DNA of 64,000 nt from Owenia fusiformis (taxonomy: Eukaryota > Annelida > Polychaeta > Sabellida > Oweniidae), in NCBI GenBank assembly GCA_903813345.2, contig CAIIXF020000007.1, positions 29,747,564 through 29,811,563 on the forward strand, written 5' to 3'. The notes beneath the pieces were generated by a model, which worked only from the letters and a program-made list of their open reading frames with translations, was not told the DNA's origin and searched no databases. The position numbers were made by a program, and so were the translations under genes. Shown here one piece after another: positions 49,601 through 63,000 of this stretch (position 1 is the first letter of the stretch; each line of letters starts with the position of its first letter).

Positions 49601-52056
49601 TAAAAAGTTGATCTCACACCGCTTTGCATAGTTTCGTCGACGTCGTTTCTCTAAAGCATTCTTGCAACGTTTCTTAAGAGCAAGAGTCAAACATTCGCCA
49701 TTACCTGAAAGAGTAAGGGTTTATATATTACTTTTTGAATTAGATTTTGGGACGATATTCGGATCCATTCGCGCATACCGTCATGGACAACACACAATCC
49801 ATTAGCCCTGGGCTCATTCTTAATCATTCAATTTTATTAAATTTAGTCGAAGCAGGGCATATTTCTAAATTTTAAAGTTAAAAAATATAAAATAAAATGC
49901 AGCATTGATTTAAAAAATGTTTCAAAATTAATATCTCAAAAATTATAATAAATACACTCAAAAAATTGTGGATTTCACAACGGTAAAAGCCAATTTACAA
50001 ATTCCAATTTGAAACTGTATTTGTATGTATAAGTTAAGACTCAATTTCAAGTTTCAGTTAGAAACTTGATTGGCAATAGTAAATGAAAAACCCTTTCAAA
50101 GTTTAAATTCGAAACTTAGCAAAAGTATATTTAGTACGCCTGCTTTCAAATTCACTTTGGATAATTAACTCGTTTTCAGGTACAAATCGGTTCTTTAACA
50201 GCAACCTGTGATTCAGTCAACAGTTAATTATAAGCATAGGAAGTTCAACGTTGTTATTAAATTACATACGTTTCAAAATGACGTTAAGATCATCATTGAG
50301 AACATTAATAGCTACTTTTCTTGGTCGGATGTATGGTTTCTTTCTAAGAATGTGTCGGATTATTAAAAAGTAATATTTTGGCAGGTGAATCGCTAAGTCA
50401 GATTTATATTTTTATATTTCCGGAGTCAGAGTAAAACGTCAAAGAAGCTATGTTGGATTATTGACATAAGACTATTAAGTGTAAAAGCTACACGTTCTTA
50501 ACATTTCTTGTTACAAATATCAGTAATAATAACTTTTGGCTTTGACTGTGTACATAACACACAAATCATACTTGATCTCTTATAAATATATTAGTTCAAG
50601 TCGATAAATAATTGCCTTGCACCGATAGAAATCCTATCGAATATCGAAAATGAAACATTAGTTGATACGTTTAGGTGTTTCGCTCTGGCTAAGTTCCAAT
50701 TAGATCAAAGGCACCGCTTACTACACTTTCTTTCTCACCTCATATAAATATACAGAGAGTGCATACATCTAAATAGACAAATAAAATTATTAATAAATGT
50801 ATTAACATTAATATAAACATATGAAAGTTGTAATAACCCTACGATCCTTCTGAACTTTGTGAAACTGTGGACTTGAAAGGGCATTGCTTTCAAAAAGTTA
50901 AATAAAAGAGTCGAGACCGTTTGAAGAATTAAGGAGTGAAGTACAGTTAAAAAGGCATACAACTATTCTAACTATTCTCACATGAAAGACTCATTGAGAC
51001 TAAAAGACGGATTTCAAAAGGCAAATGTCTTTCGGAGTCTCTCATAGAACTTGTAAAATGAAACATCAGTCTTCTATTCAAAGAAACGCAAACACTCTGC
51101 TTGACAAAATACTTAAAACCACTTAAAAATTAGCACTTTCAAATGTAGATAATAGACTTAACCTAAAGACTTCCGGGGGGCAATCCCTGGCTCTTCAATA
51201 TGAATTGTATTTGAGAATGATAAATGGTGAATCAATATCTAAACCGATTGATAAGGATCCACGTATTTAGACAAATCAAATAATAATCTTGATTGTGAAA
51301 CTTAATAGTTCGCACTTCCCAGCTGGTATTGTAATGAAGGGGACAGAATAGATTGGCTAAAATGTAAAAACGGGAAATATTTCTTGCACGCAATCGACCT
51401 TTCATTTGCCAAATTCATTAATATTGGACCTTGTCATTAATAAATATTTTATCGAAGTGATTTCATTTACGTTTGTCGTCAGAGTTCCAGACTCCCCTTA
51501 CGCATGTTTATTTTATAAGTGAATGTGTTATTGTTTACTTCATTTACTTAGCTACATGTTTTACAACTTATGAAATTAATTAAATTCTAAATAACTTACC
51601 AATATATGTTCCTCCTTCATTTTGGCAAACCATCCTATTTGAATCCAAATCAAGGAAAAATACGATAACGAGATGTCCGAAATTGGCCGAAGGGTATGGG
51701 TCAAACACAATGACCCCATCATGCCCACCAGCCTTGCTCAATCCACCATCGGGCGTGATGGCAAAGAGGTCCCCTCTACCCGTAGGATCTGCCATATAAA
51801 TGTTGACTTCATGTCGTTGTAATTGAGTGATAATCTCACACTGTCGTTGAGTTGTAAAGAAAACATCTTGGCAATTGAGCGAGTGGACATAACTGAAGAC
51901 GTTTTCTGACCATCTGATCTGCTTTGTGTTGGCGGGCTGCTGAGGGTCCGTGCTAGCTTCATACGTTGTATTGTCGTGTGTTGGATGGTGTACAAGACTC
52001 AGCGCAAAACATAAGTGTATACTACACAGTAGTAACCAGTCAATTCGCAGCTTCAT
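43698..52056 (-). CDS. Secreted legumain/caspase-fold protein, probably an inactive protease, six exons
   Basis: Exons in order 52056-51600, 49704-49410, 49119-48947, 44772-44597, 44322-44068 and 43961-43698 (phases 1, 2, 1, 0, 0) give 539 residues. The start at 52056 yields a signal peptide (IDWLLLCSIHLCFALS); an upstream in-frame ATG at 52122 would bury it. A Cys-rich N-terminal half contains a KRRRR patch (172-176) that could be a furin-type site. The C-terminal half follows the peptidase C13 layout: a beta strand ending SGGWNR with an RHKRNILNVYNML helix (legumain GS-G-W-NYRHQADVCHAYQ), a strand at 343-348 where the catalytic His loop should be, and VHLIVDQSYSG (391-401) where legumain has the catalytic ACESG. 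His appears replaced by Ser/Pro and Cys by Ser398. An EF-hand-like loop DVDKNG...E (361-372) crosses an exon junction. I know no named member. The fold assignment is inference from motif order. Confidence 0.75.
44773..48946 (-). other. Large intron of the legumain-like gene
   Basis: About 4.2 kb between exons 3 and 4 with no exon or transposon that I can support on either strand. Confidence 0.45.
49705..51599 (-). other. Intron 1 of the legumain-like gene
   Basis: AT-rich, no coding exon or clear repeat seen. Confidence 0.45.
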
Positions 52057-52395
52057 GATTGAGCGTGTGCCTCCTCTCTTAGCCGTATAACATATACGTT
52101 GTGGATCAGATCCCTTTGACATAGCTACAGTCTCTTGAAGGTAAAACTAAACACATATGAAAGGAATCTGGTAAAATCGGTGTTGATTCTATGGCTAGGC
52201 GAATAAACCAACTCAAAACTTTTGAAGTTGCAGATAAAAGGCGAGTACCGCATATAAATCAAACCCCATGAATAAAAACAAATACGTCCCCACGAGCCGA
52301 GAGGAACGATACGGCCAGCTTTGACCAATGAGAGAAGGGGACTCCGCTAGCGTGCACCGACATCAAAGACGCCGATACCCGTACCCTAAGAAACC

Positions 52396-54727
52396 TTAAA
52401 GCGCAATCCTTAGTGGATTAGAACCCTCGGATCGGCATTTCAGTCAATATTTATTTATGGAACACGTCAAGTGTTATAAATTGTTTAATATATTATAATT
52501 TAATTGATACTATGGAATATCTGGAACCTAAATACTTCATTCGTATTATAGGAAAAATCTAGCAACAATAGAAGCTATTTAATATTTTGCCTGATTCTTT
52601 AAGTTTATTAAAGGTCCATGTGCAGTTTGGCAAGTGATTTCAGAAAGTCATATCTTTAACCATGAATACTTTCTGAGCATAAATACAAGTGTTTTTATTT
52701 ATTAAAACAATATGTATTCTTTCAAGTGAAGTACCCACGATAATAAAAATATTAATCGAACAATTTGAAAAATTATGAATATGGACCCCATGTCAATATT
52801 TTTTTCAAAATGTTGAAGCTATTTACTCAAAAGAGGATCTTCTTTTTCTGGGTTTTATTGCATGAAAATATTATTTATCAAGGGGTCTAAAACTTCTTCA
52901 AAAGTAGAATGGTATTGAAAGGCTAGATTTGAAAATATCATTTTTCGATGACCAAAGTTATGCTGAAAACAATGGATAGCACGAGTTTTCCCTATGGGGA
53001 ATAACATGGGGTATGTGACTTTTAAGTTTAACACATTTCAAATTCAATACGCATCCCCTTTTCAGAAAATGTTATAGTGTAGAAGAAACTTTCGATATGT
53101 TTAAATTGAGTAAAACAAGATCCCCTTTTTAGAAAATGACCCTAACATTTTCAAAAAGTGCCAAGGTGGGGTCCTAATCCATAATTTTTCAGAGAGTGGT
53201 ATGGATATTTTATTATCATGGGGACTTCACTTGAAAGAAAGCATATTGTTTTCATGAAAACAACTGTATTGGTGGCCAGAAAGAACCCATGATGAAAGAT
53301 ATGACTGTCTAAAATCACTTGCCATACTGCAAATGGACCTTTGATATGGGTTGGCTGATTAGTTGTGACACAGCATGGCCAACAGCATTGTAACACAACG
53401 TGACCATAGAATAAAGAAACTTTCTTCCTTCTGTTAAACATCATCTTTGACTTCCAAGGTGTCCTAACATATGGCCTCCTGCATGGCCTAGGATTGATGC
53501 CACATTGAGCCAACTGGACAGGCTGTTGTCCTTGTGACATCATGGAAGGTCCATGGTGACATTATCTTTGACCCACTGTTTTTGAATAAATCTTTTATAA
53601 CTTAATTAAAGGACGATGTGAACAGATCAAAATCAAAAATAGGCACCAAGTCATTTAAATTAATTTAATTAAGTATAAACAAGTATATTTACCTCTCGTG
53701 GCTGGGATTTTTTCAATTTCTTGAGGCCGAGAGCCTGAGAATCTCAATTCAAAAGTAGAGCAGTATTGTCTCATTTTGGCAAAATCTGCACCCACATGTG
53801 ACAAGACAAAGATTCAGAATGCGGACTTTTTGAATTGAGTGGTCATGCTGGAAATTTATTCTTGAGCAGAAGTCCTTTGCCTTTAAGGTATTATTCTTTA
53901 GAATTGGCTCTGGAACTGGAATTAAGTTATCTAAAATTACATTTTTATGAAAAAATGACGACCATTTTAAATTGAGGACGTAGTAGCTATCTTGAAAAAT
54001 CCTTCTTGAGCCCGCATATATAATTTGAACTAAATCCTTCAACTGGTATTTGAGTGATTTAAGGTTATATTTTAATAAAAAAAGGCAGCCATTTTAAAAT
54101 TAGCGGCTATGAGAATACCTCCTTGAGCTGAGCTGTGCCCCTAACGGCTATGAGAATACCTCCTTGAGCTGAGCTGTGCCCATAACACCTTTGCCTATAC
54201 AAATTAGAACAAATTCCATAAATGGTATTTAAGTTATCAAAAATTATATTGTTTATTAAAAATAGCGGCCATTTTGAAATTTAGAGGCCATCTTGGACAT
54301 TTATTCTTGATCAAAGCTTTTATGAAATTTGAACCAAATCTGGTATTTAAGTTATCAAAGATTACATTTTTACAAAAATGGCGCGCGGCTATTTTGAAAT
54401 CAGCGACCATGACATTGAAAATTACTTCTCGAGCAATGTTCTTCTCCATAAGGCATAAAACTTATCTGTCAACCGGCTTTCAGTTATCGCCCGGACACAC
54501 TACCGAACGGACCTTCTCTATATCCCTACCGGACTTGTACTTATCTTGATTTTCTTGATAGAACGAATGTGCTCTTAATTTTCTTCCTATTCCACGAACA
54601 CAATTCATTGTATTATTAGGGATTAAATAATATGTTAAACAATTTATAACACTTGACGTGTTCTATAAATAAATATTGACCGAAATGCCAATCCGAGGGT
54701 TCTAATCCACTAAGGATTACGCTTTTA
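52396..54727. mobile_element. 2.3-kb element with about 108-bp inverted ends
   Basis: 52396-52505 mirrors 54620-54727 (both contain GAACCCTCGG/CCGAGGGTTC and AACACGTCAAGTGTTATAAA). Inside, 52610-52800 is inverted against 53150-53345, and 53690-54530 holds diverged units with GGCCATTTTGAAAT and TTTAAGTTATC motifs, including a 40-bp exact tandem at about 54105-54185. No transposase frame seen. Confidence 0.75.
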
Positions 54728-57036
54728 AATACTCTCGGATACAGTTGTCGGCGTCTTTGATAATGTATCGGTACAGACTACGGTTTTTGAGCACTGTATT
54801 GCATTTTCCCAAAATTAAAATTTAGGCGAAATTAATAATATATTGTAAAGACTGAATTCACATGGAATTAAATATTCGCAATAAATTAAAAAAGTCGCTT
54901 ACCCATTGGTAATTTCAGGCTAGCTAGGTCATAGGGTCTCAAGAGATTGTTGTTGTTTTCAATGAAGTCTGAGTTAGGATATAGAGAAACCGTCCGCTCG
55001 TCTGTCCACAGTCAAATACCACCTATCGAATTTGGTTTATATTTTATAGAGCGATCCTTCACATTTCTGCATTTTTTACATTCCTTCCTTCCCTCTTCCT
55101 TACTCAAAATTCACCTCCCCGAATTCATCCACATTACCTTGAGTCAATAATCTCTAGAAGATATATTTAAAAAACAATTCATTTCATATACCTATTTAAA
55201 ATATATTTAAACTATATTTTTATTTCTGGTTATACACTAACAGAATCGAGATCAGAAGAAGATATGTTATGAACTAATTTTTGGCAACAATAGAATGTGT
55301 ATCATTTTTACAAAACACCAGCTATCCTTTTCAGACCAAGATGATACTATAATTAACAATATTTCTCTTTGTAACAGTGTAACAGGTGGAATGACAAATA
55401 CATTTTCAAAAAGGCTCAAGTTCTAACTCATAAAATATACCGTAGCTTATAGAACTTTAATGTTACCAATCTGCAATCAGAGTCACCTATATACTACACG
55501 TTGAGAAAACCTTTTTTGTAAATACTAAGACTTGAAAGATGCATTACAAGTGCCAACAAGGGGTGAAAATCATATCTTCAAATCATAATATTTACAGAAA
55601 TGATCGAGCTAAAAAGTATAGGTATTGCAAGTTGCGTATTTTCAAAATTTTAATTTTTTGTCTATTTTAGGATGAAAGTTCGGCACTTAGGTCATTTAGG
55701 ATATAACAAGTCAGGCGCGTAACAAGGGGGATCCTGGTTACGGGCCTGCAAATATACCAACTTGCACGACCCCCCCCCCTCTTCTTAATAGCTCAATACA
55801 CAAAAATAACAACGATGTGGTCAATAATGTAGACCTCTTGGAATGAACTCTTTATCTAAAATGAAAGAAAAATAGGCTATAGTTACACTCAGATATTCTT
55901 ATACGTTGTCATGCTGTATTTTGTAATTAATTTAGTCTTAACTTTCACGACTCTAGTTTAGTTTTGTATACATTACATTGCAGTAACCAATATGTCAATG
56001 TTATGATATCAGAGTGAGAAAATATATAGAGTACGGTAGAACTAGATTTGGACGGAATATGTACATGTAATACATGTAATACACTGTAATACCATTTTAT
56101 TCCTAATTTTCATAATGCGTACTTATATAATTCTACAATGACTGTAATTGATTGTTCTTGTGCGCAATTTTTTTATTCTAGTTTTTAATTATTTCTTTGT
56201 AGTTAACCTTTAATCAAAGGTTGAGTACCTGATCTAGGTTGAATATTTTCAATTTTGTGAAAAAATTTCAATTCGTGAAAAAACATTCATTTATCAAAAT
56301 AGAGAAGACAGCAACATTACAAATAGCATTTCAGATCACGTAATCTGTAGATAGAAGTGTGATCCTGTCTTTCAAACAAAGGACTGAGAGTAAGTATACC
56401 CTTTCGTATCCAATTAGGTCACTGTACGAGTATGTTGTAATTGTATCCACAAAAATATCTATGACATCACACAGAGATTCATTCAAACATCACATAAATG
56501 TTGACTATAAAATAGCCATTTAGAGAAATATATGCAATACAATAGTGTCTCTTTATACATAGAAAAGTATTACTGAGGATTATATTGTTCATTTGAAATG
56601 TGAAGATGACTAATTGATCTCCAAATTAAATAGTTATTCCCTCTCAACATGAGAGGTAAGAAAAATGACTATTATTTGATGTGATTCGACGAATTCATGT
56701 TTAAAGATGCGTACATGACTGTAAAATATGACATCTACTCGCAGACAGCACCATCTATTCATTGAACTGTTTTACATTTTCAAAAGTCAATGTACTTTCA
56801 TCGGAACCTTCATTTTATATTTACATCGCATGGAATACATGGTGTTGGTGGTAGTTCTGAGAATGTATATTTGTAGTTCTCATAACTTGCCACAGACAAG
56901 AGTAATATTTAGAATACATGTACAACAGTGGACGGAAAAAACACGCATAATCAAATACCACAATGCATCACATATAACGGGAAAAAACATCCCAGAGAGT
57001 ACATTACGAATGTAAAATGAGTCCAATTATGTGATG
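54728..57036. other. Intergenic between BBS9 3' end and the 2.3-kb element
   Basis: No gene found; only the family A remnant at 55712. Confidence 0.45.
55712..55748. mobile_element. MITE family A, 37-bp remnant
   Basis: Only the two ends remain (CAGGCGCGTAAC and GGTTACGGGCCTG). Flanks CAAGT and CAAAT fit the 5-bp duplication of the other copies. Confidence 0.6.
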
Positions 57037-60000
57037 CTATAGTGAATAGACTTTCTCTGAGCCAAGTCCATTCAGCAGTTCATCCATGTCTTGTGGTGAA
57101 TCAGTTGAACCCATGTCATCTAAATCTGGAACTTTAGGACGCTTTTTCTTAAACCGAGATGCCCCACCTGAAAACAATAAATTGTACGGATTCATTACGT
57201 ATAATAAAGATGTCATAGCGTTTAACAGGTGACACATATGTCAAAATAGACTCTATGGGAGTTTTAAAAGAACAACATTCTCCATTCTGGATTAAACAAC
57301 ATTTTCTAACCAGCAGGATTTTCACCCCAGTAAAAAATTGTCCATTTAATTATTCCTTGCATAACACATTTTCTAAACATTCAAATACTTCATATTTCAT
57401 TCAAACTTCATACCCCCTGGATCATTCTCATCGAGATCAGCGCCACCTATACTTCCTAGTGGTGGTAAATTTGACACAGGCGGCAATTTAGAACCACCTA
57501 GCGGAGGCAGGGACCCTATAGCATTTACTGGTTCAGGGGGCTCCTCCTTGTGTACCGAACTATAAAGGTCATCCAAGTCTGGCACTAAATCTTTGCGCTT
57601 CTCCTCCTGCTCGTTTAATGACTTAGAACCTAAAGTCAGCAAAGAAAATATTTAAATTTTTTGAAGCACAAGCTCAATATATTGTCATTACCAGGAGTTA
57701 TATTGTAAGTACTTTTAAACATGCTGTGCTCACCTCCTTTTCTTTCCCTATCATTCAGAGGTTTCAGTGGCTCAAGTCCCTGGCCTCGCGGTGACTTCCT
57801 CTTATCCCCAAACTTGCTGCCTGTGGGTACCTCTGCCTCTCCCAGGGGGGTGCTGCCACCCTCAAACTCTTCACTTGGCTCCTCCCCCATAGACCGATTT
57901 CTTGGAGATGGTAACTTTAACTTGTCATTGTTTAGCGGTTTACCTGAAGATGTATAAGTATGTATAAATATTCAAAACAGTAGCACAAACTAAAGTGTGG
58001 CATTTTGGTACAGTATAGTTCAGAACAGTATAGTGCAGTACATTACTGTATTCATAGTCTTTTCAACTCTTTGACGACTTGAGCAGTATATGACGATTTT
58101 ATCATGATAATCATTCCAGAACCACCAAAATTAGTTGACAATGACAAAATCATAACAAAATGGGGCACCAATCATTCTACTCACTTTCTTGTTGACCTTC
58201 AATATATAGTCTGGCTCCTTTTCCAAGCCTGTCAAACAGCAAAGCCACATGCTTCTTGATCTTGGTGGTGTCTTTGGGCATTGTCAGTGGAGCAGGGTTG
58301 ATTGTCTGATCTTTGGAGCTCTTTGCTAGGCATGTCCTCAGTAGATGAGTGATAGAGGTATCCACTATTTCTTCCCAGCCCTATCCCATAATGCAATAGT
58401 TTAATAGCAGACGATATATTGTTACGCAGTAACTTACAGTGAATTTAATTTGCTGTTGACTCTATTCTTAAAACTCAAAACATTTTTAAACTTCAGTAAA
58501 TAAATTCTTTGTTTAGACATACAGTATTTATCAATAGACTGATAGGCCTTTTCATTTGGATTATCTCTTCAAAACTTGGCTAATTATGTATGACACTTTT
58601 AAATGCTTGTGTTCAATGTGTGAAAATCTACAAAAATTGCTATTATGTCATAACTTGGATGAACCCTAGTTTTTACTTCCATTTTGAAAAAGATGTGAAA
58701 GGATATGCAAAACACTTGATTTATCCTACCCTACCTGAATAGAAGGTTTACTCACCACTTCACCATTGTCACATATGACAGGTGTTAGTGAACCTTGGAG
58801 GACGTGGAACTCAGAGTCGGACATATCCAGCCAGACTTTCACGATATAGTTGAGCAGCTGTACAGCACAGCTCAGGTGATTGCTAACTATGGACTGTTTC
58901 TGACTGTTCTCATCTATAGCATCGCCGAGAGCTAGCAGCTGAAAGCACATGTAGTATATGTGATTTCTGCTTTATAATTCAGCAGAAATAAACTAAGATT
59001 TTTTATTTCAGTTACAGATAAATTACATAATATATTAGTTCCCAAACAAGGAAGAAGCAGTGATTCCTTCTGGCAAAAACTATGTATTCACCCTAAGCAA
59101 AAATGTCAGACCAGCCTATAAAATTTGAACAAAATCTCCAAACAGTATTTGAGTTATCAATGATTATCTTTTCCCTAGAAATGCCAGGCATACGATATTA
59201 AAGAGAGTGGCAATATTGGAAATTCCTTTTTGAGCAGACATCCTGTGCCCATATGGCATAAGGCTATAAGATTTGAATCATGTGACAACTGATATTTAAG
59301 TTATTGCCTGGACACACTAACAGACGGTCTGATGAACGGAAGAACAGCTTCTCCATTATTCCTTATAATTCAGAAGGATGAAAAGGGTATTAGAAATCCA
59401 GGAACTTCCAACAGACCCGTCCCAGGCTCCAACAGACCCGTCCCAGGCTAACTCGTACAACTACAATGTCCTGAATTCTACAAACCTGTCTGTATGTGCC
59501 ATCAAGGAGAGTGTCAAGGTTAGCTAGGGGTGCTGGGGTTTTGTCTTTGAAACGGGTCAGCAAACGCTTCTGGATGGATCTGAACTGCGTAGCTCTTTGA
59601 CTCAGTAGCTCTTTCATTTTCTCATTATTCAATCGTAACTGAAATGTAAATGTGAATGTGTGTCTTAAATTGATTAAGAAAATGACCTTAACCCAAAGGA
59701 TGAATTGAATTGAAAAGCAGACCCGTTAATTAATATTTCCATGTTGTCTGGAAAATAATTAATTTACATTACAGATTTGTTTCAAATTCAACTTGTTGCC
59801 TAACGATGCATAATTGATCTTATGAACTGCTGTAAACGTATGATTAATTGCATTTGTAGTTGAATATTAATCGGTATACATTTGCTGCATCAATATTGAC
59901 TTTAATTGTCCTTTCAGAAAGTCCATACAATTAAATACAATACCTGAATTTGACTGACTTCTGACTGACTGGTATATAACTTACAATTCTCATATCACTG

Positions 60001-63000
60001 TTGGATCTACTAAACCATTTCAAAAATGTTGATCCATTACACCTACCTCAAAATGTTGATCCATTACACCTACCTCAAAATGTTGATCCATTACACCTAC
60101 CTCAAAATGTTGATCTACAACTTCAAAGAACTCTTGCAAGGGAAGATTGCTCGAAAATGACACCTTGAAATCGGAGATACGTCTACTAGCATGATAGTCC
60201 GTCAATCTCTTCACAAGGTCTTGGACAACCAGCCAGATTGACTCAAAAGAGTCACATTGTAGCCTGTACCTCTCTAAAATGAAAAGGCAAGCCACTCTTT
60301 CATTTCATACACATACACAATCATGTATATGAGCCTGGCCATAGGAAAACCGGTCTTATCACAAAAATTGAAATGTGCTACAGAGCCAAAAATGTGCCAA
60401 GATTAAGAGGAAAATGTGCTAAATTCAAATTCGACGTATTGGTTAATATATGCAAGGAAAAATTGTTAAGACACAAGCCATGGCTCATTTGAAAGGTCTC
60501 TTTGTGCTTTTTAAGATAAACAAAAAATCAGAATATTGAAAAAATTTGTGATAAGACCCCTTTTCCTGTGGCCTGGCTCATATAGTATAATGACAGACCT
60601 CAAAATGCCACTTATTCATGGTTTAATGACATTCAATAAATTTTCAATTTTTGAGTTTTAACAAAGCAAATTGGAATGATCATCATCCTTAAGCTTTATA
60701 CTTAGTACAATCCTTATCTGATTGAAAATGAAAAGAAAACAAAGTATATAACTCATACGTGATGTCTTTGAAGCTAGTAGAGTTACTAGATGACCGCCAA
60801 AGTACTGGAATCCAAGAGCATTACCCGGGCCACCAGCACTTTCTCCAAGAAGATCTGAAAGAGTAGATTGAAATCGTGTAAAACAATATATAAAGTGAGT
60901 GAAACAATAAATAAAGGGCCATTGGTCATTTGCTCGCAGATAGAAATTTTTGAGTTCAAAGTCAAAAACTTCTTGAATACAGAGGGGACTTGGGAAATGG
61001 ATACCTCAGGTAAAACAGATATTATGAATAGACATATAATGTAAATGACATATGGCCTAATGCACATGTACACTACACGTAGTTTCATTAATTTATACCA
61101 CTATAGATCATGGATAGAGGAACCAACAAAACAAGTACATGTACAACAGCAAAACAATTAAACTAGTAGACTGAATTTAATAATTTTAATGTTGAAGAGC
61201 ATATTTAATCAGTTTGAAGGGGATAGATTCCATACCTGGGTAAACGTCATTAAGATTAACTGGTGGTTTGTTTGTATCAATGGTTATCTTGTAGGCTGCT
61301 TGTTTCACTGGCATTGCTGGTTTTACAATCAACTTCAGTGGTAAGCTCAAACTGGACTGGGACACTCTTGGAGCACCTAAAATCAGGTTGGTGTAGTATT
61401 TTACACTTTACTTTATTTTCAAAGTCAGATTTGTTAAAGAGAAAAGTAGATATAGTAGTTTTTGATAGTTGACTACAGAAGACATTGTCAGTTATAGTTT
61501 TTCGGTTTTGATACTAGTTTTTGCAAGTGAGACCTTGCCTCAGTATTTCTTTAAACCTAAGCAATTATATAACTTAAGAGTTGATTCATTGTCTCAGATT
61601 ACATTGTCTGAATAAACTTCAACAGTCCACCTCTGTAGAAGTGAACAATTGCATTATATTTACCTGTAGGTGTCTGATATGTTGCTGTCACCTGGACATC
61701 CATATTAGCAGGAAGGAATGGAGATTTAATGTAGAATGTCACTTCCACTTAATGTAGAATGTCACAGTCCACCTCTATAGAAGTGAACAATTGCATTATA
61801 TTTACCTGTAGGTGTCTGATATGTTGCCGTCACCTGGACATCCATATTAGCAGGAAGGAATGGAGATTTAATGTAGAATGTCACTTCTGCTTTGATATTA
61901 CTACTAGCATCTAGAAATAGAAGATGAAATCTTATATATGAGTACAGTAGATCTTAAAAACTTATTTCATACAATGTCATGTTGTGTAAGGCTTATTTCT
62001 CTACCCCCAGGCTCCTCTACATTCACTATATATTTCCTAAATCATAGTCAAGTAAGGAGGGACTGACCCACCTGTCTGCGATTCGTTATGCATGTATAAC
62101 CAAAATATGGTTTTCATTTGAGTGTACTGTATAGGGTGTCTCAAAAAAATGTACCCATAAGTATATCATCACCATTGACAAACCAATCAATATTTTCAGA
62201 CATTTTTTGCATGGTCTTGTAGATAAAAGAAGAAAGTTTTTTCCCCTATACAAAGTTTTTAATTCAGTTTTGCCTTTTTGATACTTTAACCCGTTACCTC
62301 TTACACCACATATTCAATGTAACCTCATATTTCGATGACAGTCTGCATCCTTACTACTACTACACTGTTTATCACATTTGATATATCTGGTGGAATGTTT
62401 TGATTTCTGTTCGGATGCTGGTCTTAAGTTGTTCTAGGTCTCTTAGCTTGGGTTTAGCATAAAATGGCTGGGATTCTAGTGTAGCTTTTGTTGTGTGTAT
62501 CATTTTGAGACCACTGTGTTTTCATTTGGATATCATTTGGTCTCCAGGCTAGCCTACCTAACTCTGGAAGGTAACTTCTGAATCATTTGCCGATAATTGA
62601 CCTGATTATCTGCCATCGTCATCCTCAAACATCTTTCTCTGTGGCTATTTGAAGGAGTGTTTTAATGCCCATTCCAAGCAAAAAGACCTAGAACAACTTA
62701 AGGGCAACATACAAAGAGAAATCCAAAACATTCCACCTGAATTATTATCAAATGTGATGAACATTGTAGCAGTAAGGATACAGGCTGTCATCGAAGTATG
62801 AGGTTACATCGATTATGTGGTGTAAAAGGTAAAGGGTTACAGCATAAAAAAGACAAGACTAAAATAAAAATGGTGTATTGAGGAGAAAACTTTCATGTTT
62901 ACTCTACATGACCATGCAAAAAATGTCTGAAAATATTGATTGGTTAATCTGTGCTCTTGATATACTTTTGGGTACATTTTTTTGAGACACCCTGTATATA

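Noticed and set aside
49320-49631. Plus-strand frame of 103 codons
   Set aside because: Antisense shadow of exon 49704-49410 of the legumain-like gene.
53151-53543. Minus-strand frame of 130 codons in the 2.3-kb element
   Set aside because: The inverted partner at 52610-52800 does not keep it open, it has no recognisable motif, and it overlaps repeat DNA.
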